Assembly (NCBI GenBank): GCA_041601535.1 | Contig: JBFIHZ010000111.1 | Span: 1 to 11,023, forward strand | From: JBFIHZ01 sp041601535 | GTDB taxonomy: Bacteria; Pseudomonadota; Gammaproteobacteria; Xanthomonadales; SZUA-36 | Direction of reading: 5' to 3' | DNA: 11,023 bases | In this document: in pieces, positions 7,059 through 11,023 of the stretch | Position numbering within the stretch: the stretch's first letter is position 1 | Layout of the letters: every line of letters begins with the position of its first letter | The notes under the pieces: generated by a model | Told to the model about the DNA's origin: nothing | The model's database searches: none | The model's input: the letters and a program-made list of their open reading frames with translations, nothing else | Made by a program: the position numbers and the translations under genes

Positions 7059-8779
7059 CGCACGCCTCCATCAGCGTCTTCGGGCTTGAGAGGCTCTTCA
7101 GCAGCTGCAATCAGGCCGGCGTAGTTATCAGGCGGTATGTTCAGCAACCGCAAGGCTCCGGTCATGATGGTGGAGAACAACGGAGCGGCCACCAGGCCGC
7201 CGTAATACTCACCATTGCTCGGGTCATTGATGGCCACCACGCATACCAGGCGCGGGTTACTGGATGGCGCAAACCCGGCAAAAGTAGCGATATAACGCGA
7301 TGCATAACCAGCTGCACTGGCTTTACGCGAGGTACCGGTTTTGCCCGACACCCGGTAGTTGGTCACCCGGGCGGATTTCCCGGTGCCTTCGGGTCCGGTC
7401 ACGGTTTCCATCATCAGGGCCACCTGGCGGGCAATTTCCGGATCCATGATGGATACCGCCGGGTTTTGCGCGCCCTGAATCAGGCTGGGCCGGCGCAGAC
7501 GGCCTTCGTCGGCCAGCGCTGCGGTAGCACTGGCCAGCTGAAGCGTCGTTACAGAAAGTCCGTATCCGTATGATAATGTAGCTTGCTCAACCCGGCGCCA
7601 GCGGCGGTGATTGCGCAGCACTCCGGCGGACTCGCCGGGAAAGCCCACCCCGGTGACCTCACCAAAGCCAAATCGTTTGTATACGTCCCATAATTGCTCG
7701 GGCTCCAGGGACAGCGCCAGCTTGGTGGCACCCACGTTGGAGGACTTGGTAATGACGCGGGTAACGTCTATTGGCCCGTAGTTATGGTGATCGCTGATGG
7801 TATGGCCCGATACATTGATGGTACCCGGGGTGGTATCTATGGGTGAATCAGGCTGGACCAGGCCCGCTTCAAGAGCGGCCGCCACCGAGAACGGTTTCAT
7901 CACCGAGCCCGGCTCAAACACGTCGGTCACCACACGGTTGCGCAGCCCGTCGCTGTCCATGCTGGGCTGATTCGGGTTGAACGAAGGCTGGTTAACCATG
8001 GCCAGCACTTCGCCGGATGCAATGTCCAACAGCACGGCCGTACCGGAGCGCGCACCGTGTTTGAGCACGGTGCGTTTCAGCTCACGGTAGGCCAGGTACT
8101 GCAGGCGGCGATCTATGGTCAAACTGAGGTCATGGCCGTGTTCTGCTTCCCGCAGAATCTCGGAATGTTCGATGGTGCGGCCCTTGCGGTCACGAATCAC
8201 GCGCTTCAGGCCGGGTTTGCCCTGCAGCCAGTCGTTATACGCCAGCTCCAGCCCTTCCTGGCCGACATCGTCGATATTGGTGAAGCCGATGGTATGGGCG
8301 GCTACTTCACCTGCCGGATAGAACCGGCGATATTCTTTTTGCAGGTAGACACCGTGCAGGTTCAGGGCTTCTATCCGGGCGGCTGTGTCCGGATGCAGAC
8401 GGCGGCGTAACCAGACGAATTCCCTGCCTGAGCGCTGTGTCAGGCGGCGTTCAATATCGTCGGCATCGGCATTAAGCACTTCGGCCAGCGGTGCAATGCC
8501 TTCCGGCGATTGCAACAGCTCACCGGGATGCACCCATACGGAATCCACCGGTGTGCTGACCGCCAACGGCTCTCCGCTGCGGTCCAGGATGTTGCCGCGG
8601 CGTGTGGGTATTTCCACTTCGCGCATAAAGCGGGCTTCTCCCTGCCCCTGCAGGAATTCGGTTTCCATCACCTGCAGGTTTACCGCCCGCGCGATCAGTG
8701 CGACCGAGCACAGCAGGAAAGCCAGCAAAAAGGCGTACAGCCGGGTGATGGGGGCGCCGCTTTTGGTTTCAGTGGTCAC
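7055..8779 (-). CDS. ftsI: Septal peptidoglycan transpeptidase FtsI (class B penicillin-binding protein 3)
   Basis: Bitopic inner-membrane transpeptidase that crosslinks septal peptidoglycan and partners with FtsW. The product is 574 residues (E. coli 588). It has one uncleaved membrane anchor at about 13-35, then the periplasmic PBP dimerisation domain starting RRGNILDRSGEPLAVS (60-75), then the transpeptidase domain. Active-site motifs are SVMK (292-295, nucleophile Ser292), SSN (346-348) and KTG (480-482, in VSGKTGTSRKA). The start is a GTG at 8779 that shares GTGA with the ftsL stop; no alternative ATG lies before residue 38, inside the folded part. The upstream GGTGGTGGAA is only a moderate ribosome binding site, so output is probably tied to ftsL. 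The C-terminal tail is proline- and acid-rich (EEPLKPEDADGG). Division-specific FtsI rather than PBP2 is supported by the dcw location. Confidence 0.98.
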   Translation of the reverse strand: MTTETKSGAPITRLYAFLLAFLLCSVALIARAVNLQVMETEFLQGQGEARFMREVEIPTRRGNILDRSGEPLAVSTPVDSVWVHPGELLQSPEGIAPLAEVLNADADDIERRLTQRSGREFVWLRRRLHPDTAARIEALNLHGVYLQKEYRRFYPAGEVAAHTIGFTNIDDVGQEGLELAYNDWLQGKPGLKRVIRDRKGRTIEHSEILREAEHGHDLSLTIDRRLQYLAYRELKRTVLKHGARSGTAVLLDIASGEVLAMVNQPSFNPNQPSMDSDGLRNRVVTDVFEPGSVMKPFSVAAALEAGLVQPDSPIDTTPGTINVSGHTISDHHNYGPIDVTRVITKSSNVGATKLALSLEPEQLWDVYKRFGFGEVTGVGFPGESAGVLRNHRRWRRVEQATLSYGYGLSVTTLQLASATAALADEGRLRRPSLIQGAQNPAVSIMDPEIARQVALMMETVTGPEGTGKSARVTNYRVSGKTGTSRKASAAGYASRYIATFAGFAPSSNPRLVCVVAINDPSNGEYYGGLVAAPLFSTIMTGALRLLNIPPDNYAGLIAAAEEPLKPEDADGGVR

Positions 8780-9045
8780 GGTTCCACCACCAGAATGTGC
8801 AGCTCTTCCGGAGTTTTCATGCCCAGGTGCTCACGCGCCTTGGACTCTACCGAACCCGCATCAGCCAGCCAGGCCTGTTCAAGCTGCAGACGGCTCCATT
8901 CGGCTATGGCCGCGTCACGCTGATTTTCCAGTTCGCCCAGTTGCACAGCGAATCCCCTGCTTTGATGTCGGGTATATACAACGCCCAGCGCACTGCCAAT
9001 GACGGCGATGAGCAGGACGGCAACAATCAGTATTCGGACATTCAA
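8776..9045 (-). CDS. ftsL: Cell division protein FtsL
   Basis: Small bitopic division protein that forms a complex with FtsB and FtsQ and helps activate FtsWI. The product is 89 residues, shorter than E. coli FtsL (121) but within the range of other gammaproteobacteria. There is a very short cytoplasmic N-terminus, one membrane segment (about 4-24), then a periplasmic helix with coiled-coil character (about 32-65) and the conserved-type ending REHLGMKTPEELHILVVEP. The start is a TTG at 9045 that shares TTGA with the rsmH stop. No in-frame ATG or GTG is available nearby, and a GGAG stands 8 nt upstream (GGAGAAAATCGC). Sequence conservation in this family is low. The call rests on size, topology, the C-terminal motif and the fixed place between rsmH and ftsI. 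Confidence 0.93.
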   Translation of the reverse strand: MNVRILIVAVLLIAVIGSALGVVYTRHQSRGFAVQLGELENQRDAAIAEWSRLQLEQAWLADAGSVESKAREHLGMKTPEELHILVVEP

Positions 9046-9971
9046 GCGATTTTCTCCGCAATCCGCATGACTGCACTGCGTGCGCGGGGATTGACGGAGA
9101 GTTCGTGAGCAGAGGGTTTAACGGCCTTGCCTATCAGGCGCAACAAGGGTTTCCATTCCGGGTCTTCCGGAATGTTGCGACGGACTTGGCCTGGTCGTGC
9201 GGCTTCTCGCATAGTCCGCTTGACCAGGCGGTCCTCAAGGGAATGGAAACTGATTACCACCAGCCTCCCTCCCGGGCGCAATTTTCTTATTGCGGCGTCC
9301 AGCCCAAGGGCCAGATCTGCCAGTTCGTTATTTATATGTATGCGGATTGCCTGAAAGCACCGTGTAGCCGGATGCTTTTTCTGTTCACGTCGGCCGATCG
9401 TCTGTTCGATCAACTGGGCCAGCTGCCCTGTTGTTTCCAGCTTCCGTTGCTGCCGGGCCATAACGATGCTCCTGGCAATCCTGCGCGCGTGGCGCTCCTC
9501 TCCGAACTCCCAAAACACTCGGGTCAATTCCCGTTCCGGCGCTTCGGCAAGCCATTCGGCTGCAGTCACGCCCTGTAATGGGTTCATACGCATATCCAGT
9601 GGACCATCCCCCATAAAGGAGAAACCCCGTTCCGGATTGTCCAGTTGGGGCGAAGACACTCCGAGATCCAACAATATTCCGTCAAACCCTTCGGTCAGCC
9701 CCAAATCCTGGACCAAGCGTTCCATGTCTGCGAAGTTGCCCTGGACCATGTGAAAGAAGCTGTGCTGCCCCAGCTTCTCCACTCCGGCCGCTACCGCTTC
9801 CGGGTCCTTGTCCAGTGCAACCAGGCAGCCTTCGTCGGACAACCGCGCAGCTATTTCTGTGCTGTGTCCGCCGCGGCCAAAAGTGCCATCCAGGTAGTTC
9901 CCATCCTTGCGGATGTTGAGCGCTTCCAACACTTCTTCCCGTAATACCGGCTGGTGTTGGTAAGTGTTCAT
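9042..9971 (-). CDS. rsmH: 16S rRNA (cytosine(1402)-N(4))-methyltransferase RsmH (MraW)
   Basis: SAM-dependent methyltransferase that modifies C1402 in the decoding centre of 16S rRNA. It is part of the dcw cluster in most bacteria although it does not make wall. The product is 309 residues (E. coli 313). Motifs are LDGTFGRGGHS (27-37, SAM binding), LLDLGVSSPQLD (100-111), GPLDMRMN (123-130), HPATRCFQAIRIHIN (200-214) and SFHSLEDRLVK (241-251). The ATG at 9971 gives MNTYQHQPVLREEVLEALNI, in register with E. coli RsmH. The only GGAG upstream is 3 nt from the ATG, an unusually short spacing, so initiation may be modest. A 43-nt gap separates it from mraZ, the only non-overlapping junction in the operon. 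Its stop shares TTGA with ftsL. Confidence 0.98.
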   Translation of the reverse strand: MNTYQHQPVLREEVLEALNIRKDGNYLDGTFGRGGHSTEIAARLSDEGCLVALDKDPEAVAAGVEKLGQHSFFHMVQGNFADMERLVQDLGLTEGFDGILLDLGVSSPQLDNPERGFSFMGDGPLDMRMNPLQGVTAAEWLAEAPERELTRVFWEFGEERHARRIARSIVMARQQRKLETTGQLAQLIEQTIGRREQKKHPATRCFQAIRIHINNELADLALGLDAAIRKLRPGGRLVVISFHSLEDRLVKRTMREAARPGQVRRNIPEDPEWKPLLRLIGKAVKPSAHELSVNPRARSAVMRIAEKIA

Positions 9972-10014
9972 CTACTCCGGTTCACACCCCTGGTCCTTCG
10001 AGCCGGCCTGTGTC
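9972..10014 (-). other. mraZ-rsmH intercistronic spacer
   Basis: These 43 nt between the mraZ TAA and the rsmH ATG are the only untranslated bases inside the operon. They contain the rsmH ribosome binding region (AACCGGAGTAG before the ATG). I see no terminator with a T-run and no clear promoter. CCGG occurs at both ends and could pair weakly. Confidence 0.5.
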
Positions 10015-10467
10015 TTACAACACCAGGCTGGCCATTTCTTCCGATACAGCCTCGTTCAGACTGCGTTCTTCTTCTGCGCGTTTCTGGTTGAGTATGGTTT
10101 CGTTCCAGATTTCAAACCGGTTACCCATACCCATCATGACCACGCGTTTTTCCAGTCCGGCCACCTGCCGCAAGGTCAGGGGCAACTGAATCCTGCCACT
10201 GCCATCGGGTTCCAGCGCGGTGGCACTACCCACCAATTTGCGCTGCAAACTGCGGTGACCTGCGTTGAAGGTACTCAGGCCGGTGACTTCGTCACGCACC
10301 CGTTCCCATTCCGCTTCCGGGTATAACCACAAGGCCCCGGAGTCAAACGCACTGTAGGTGAGCACCATGCGGCCGCCACACTGCTCCTGGATCGCATCCC
10401 GGTAGCGTATGGGTATGGCCAGACGCCCTTTGGCGTCCAGGTTGATTGCGGTCTCACCAAAATACAC
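10015..10467 (-). CDS. mraZ: Transcriptional regulator MraZ
   Basis: DNA-binding protein of the SpoVT/AbrB-like fold that forms a ring-shaped oligomer and, in E. coli, represses its own dcw promoter. The product is 150 residues (E. coli 152). It has the two internal repeats expected of the family: NLDAKGRLAIPIRYRD (9-24) and EPDGSGRIQLPLTLRQ (86-101), each with the Asp-x-x-Gly-Arg core. Then follow MGMGNRFEIWNE (112-123) and a charged C-terminal tail. The start is the GTG at 10467 (MYFGETAINLDAKGR). The ATG at 10472 is in a different frame and cannot be used. Ribosome binding would have to use GGGA in the repeat just upstream. The segments LTYSAFDSGALWLYPEAEW and GMGNRFEIW are, from memory, closer to Xanthomonadales MraZ than to E. 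coli MraZ. Confidence 0.97.
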   Translation of the reverse strand: MYFGETAINLDAKGRLAIPIRYRDAIQEQCGGRMVLTYSAFDSGALWLYPEAEWERVRDEVTGLSTFNAGHRSLQRKLVGSATALEPDGSGRIQLPLTLRQVAGLEKRVVMMGMGNRFEIWNETILNQKRAEEERSLNEAVSEEMASLVL

Positions 10468-10510
10468 TTCATTCCCACTCGTTTGACACTAAATGACACT
10501 TTTTCCCACT
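10462..10510 (-). promoter_or_regulatory. Putative MraZ operator: phased AGTG heptamer repeats
   Basis: On the minus strand four heptamers follow one another: AGTGGGA (10504-10510), AGTGTCA (10494-10500), AGTGTCA (10484-10490) and AGTGGGA (10473-10479). A fifth AGTG (10465-10468) includes the GTG start of mraZ. Their starts are 10, 10, 11 and 11 bp apart, one helical turn each, so all face the same side of the DNA. E. coli MraZ is known to bind TGGGN direct repeats with 5-nt spacers upstream of mraZ, and mycoplasma MraZ binds AAGTG(T/G)-type repeats. The array lies between the predicted transcription start and the start codon, where bound MraZ could block promoter clearance. That it is the MraZ operator is an inference from position, sequence and phasing. 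Confidence 0.8.
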
Positions 10511-10517
10511 AATATGC

Positions 10518-10546
10518 ACGATAGTGATTTAATGCGCTAATGTCAA
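10518..10546 (-). promoter_or_regulatory. Predicted sigma70-type promoter of the dcw operon (Pmra)
   Basis: On the minus strand a perfect -35 hexamer TTGACA (10541-10546) is followed after exactly 17 bp by TATCGT (10518-10523), a 4 of 6 match to the -10 consensus. The start of transcription would fall near 10510-10513, giving an untranslated leader of about 45 nt that is filled by the phased AGTG repeats. No other promoter of this quality was noticed upstream of mraZ. It probably drives the whole operon, although internal promoters cannot be excluded by eye. Confidence 0.75.
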
Positions 10547-10560
10547 GCAGGGCAATCACT
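10522..10560. repeat. Inverted repeat AGTGATT ... AATCACT flanking the -35 box
   Basis: On the minus strand AGTGATT (10554-10560) and its exact reverse complement AATCACT (10522-10528) flank the -35 hexamer, their starts about 32 bp apart (three helical turns). The inner copy overlaps the first base or two of the -10 region. It could be an operator for a dimeric regulator or extra MraZ contacts, since each arm carries an AGTG. A chance occurrence is possible for a 7-bp arm. Confidence 0.35.
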
Positions 10561-10721
10561 TAGCCAGCTTCGGCGAGGCTTTATTACAGACGAGCGGTAT
10601 GCTGAGGTGGGGCCGGAATTCTGACTGCCCGAGGGCACGTTACCGGGCTAGGATAAATGTCAGCCAGCGCCGTGGTTTACGTCCGCTTATTCGCGTTCTT
10701 GCTGACCCTTGATTGAAGAAT
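10561..10721. other. Upstream intergenic region without a recognisable gene
   Basis: No coding region is convincing in either direction; short frames are broken by stops on both strands. The stretch holds a small inverted-repeat element at 10621-10663, described separately. It also holds a palindrome TTGATTGAAGAATCAA at 10709-10724 and a weak hairpin near 10562-10580 with a TTCG loop (AGCC ... GGCT). I compared it mentally with the conserved ends of RNase P RNA, which lies near mraZ in Pseudomonas, and found no convincing match. It may be the leader or trailer of a gene beyond the window, or a decayed element. Confidence 0.5.
10621..10663. other. Compact inverted-repeat element with two alternative hairpins
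   Basis: The outer arms CTGAC (10621-10625) and GTCAG (10659-10663) are complementary. Inside, TGCC-CGAG-GGCA (10626-10637) forms a tetraloop hairpin. Alternatively GCCCG (10627-10631) can pair with CGGGC (10644-10648). A further CTGAC occurs at 10702-10706 and could compete for the GTCAG arm. No T-run follows, so it is not an intrinsic terminator. Its function and the strand on which it acts are unknown. Confidence 0.35.
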
Positions 10722-10973
10722 CAATCGCCCGGCACCGGAACAGCATCTGGGTGCCTGCTGCGCCGGCCCTGCGGGCTTTCCGGCTCAGCCCGGGTACAAT
10801 CCTTTAGCTCTGTAGCGTCGATCCGCCCGGTATCGGGTTCGCTTTTGGGTGCCTGCTGCGCCGGCCCTGCGGGCTTCCCGGCCCAGCCTTCCTTCTACCC
10901 TGTCGCGTTGGGGCTTCGATCCGCCCGGTATCGGGTTCGCTTTTGGGTGCCGTCTGCGCCGGCCCTGCGGGCT
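10722..10973. repeat. 98-bp GC-rich tandem repeat, about 2.6 units
   Basis: Three units start at 10722, 10820 and 10918, exactly 98 bp apart. Units 2 and 3 agree at 56 of 58 positions over 10818-10875 and 10916-10973. Units 1 and 2 agree at 41 of 43 positions over 10748-10790 and 10846-10888, while the start of unit 1 is more diverged. Unit 3 loses similarity after 10973. Each unit carries a hairpin CCCG-GTAT-CGGG (degenerate in unit 1) and a core GCCC-TGC-GGGC; in units 1 and 2 the core is enclosed by GCCG ... CGGC. Because 98 is not a multiple of three, the repeat is read in a different frame in each unit, so it is not a repeat protein. It resembles REP-like extragenic elements, but I cannot name a family. 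Confidence 0.8.
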
Positions 10974-11023
10974 ACCCTCGCTTATCACCCCGGTTGAGGG
11001 CCGGCCTTACAGGGCATCCTGCC
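10974..11023. other. Right edge, no gene recognised
   Basis: After the last recognisable repeat unit the sequence contains AGGGCCGGCC and an AGGGCATCCTGCC edge but no gene or regulatory signal I can support. The gene upstream of the cluster lies beyond the window. Confidence 0.4.

Noticed and set aside
10562..10583. Possible intrinsic terminator (AGCC ... GGCT followed by TTTATT) on the plus strand.
   Set aside because: The stem is short and interrupted, the T-run is weak, and no plus-strand gene ends before it.
10561..10720. RNase P RNA (rnpB), which lies next to mraZ in Pseudomonas.
   Set aside because: Some short words resemble the 3' end of that RNA, but the conserved P4 sequences are not present and there is no room for about 350 nt in the plus orientation without entering mraZ.
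10722..10973. CRISPR array or attachment site suggested by regular repeats.
   Set aside because: The 98-bp period, long repeat cores, degenerate linkers of similar sequence and absence of cas genes do not fit a CRISPR array. No integrase or target tRNA is present.
10713..10997. A 94-codon open frame on the plus strand and a 67-codon frame on the minus strand (10785-10988) over the repeat region.
   Set aside because: They run through the 98-bp repeats, which shift frame by two bases per unit, so the same DNA is read in different frames. The products are low-complexity (Ala, Gly, Arg, Pro rich) with no recognisable domain, and no convincing ribosome binding site was seen.

Overview
The window holds most of a division and cell wall (dcw) cluster from a GC-rich, Gram-negative bacterium, almost certainly a gammaproteobacterium. 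Every recognisable gene lies on the minus strand, so transcription runs from about position 10511 down to position 1. The order in the direction of transcription is mraZ, rsmH (mraW), ftsL, ftsI, murE, murF, mraY, ftsW, murG, murC, with murC running off the left edge. MurE carries the DNPR motif of enzymes that add meso-diaminopimelate, as in Gram-negative bacteria. MraY, MurE, MurF and RsmH resemble their E. coli counterparts closely. MraZ looks, from memory, more like the Xanthomonadales type (LTYxxFxxGxLWLY, MGMGxxFEIW) than the E. coli or Pseudomonas type. That lineage hint is an inference only.

Right part (10561-11023): no convincing gene. It holds three units of a 98-bp GC-rich tandem repeat (about 10722-10973) with internal hairpins, and a small inverted-repeat element at 10621-10663. 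Promoter part (10462-10546): a near-consensus sigma70-type promoter (TTGACA, 17 bp, TATCGT) is followed by a helically phased array of AGTG-containing heptamers that runs into the mraZ start codon. This looks like the autoregulatory MraZ operator.

Operon body (1-10467): after a 43-bp gap between mraZ and rsmH, the next eight gene junctions all overlap (TTGA, GTGA, ATGA, ATGA, TGATG, ATGA, ATGA, ATGA). From the rsmH start to the window edge there is no untranslated base, so strong translational coupling is expected. The products make UDP-MurNAc-peptide (MurC, MurE, MurF), lipid I and lipid II (MraY, MurG), and the septal polymerase and crosslinker (FtsW, FtsI) with its subcomplex partner FtsL. 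They also include a 16S rRNA methyltransferase (RsmH) and the cluster regulator (MraZ).

The most notable point is an absence. murD, which normally sits between mraY and ftsW in gammaproteobacteria, is missing, and mraY and ftsW are joined by a 4-bp ATGA overlap. D-glutamate must therefore enter the stem peptide through a gene elsewhere. Xanthomonas oryzae uses MurD2 (adds L-Glu) and MurL (epimerises it), which makes this worth checking here. Apart from this, the region is a well-known cluster; I see no wholly new system.
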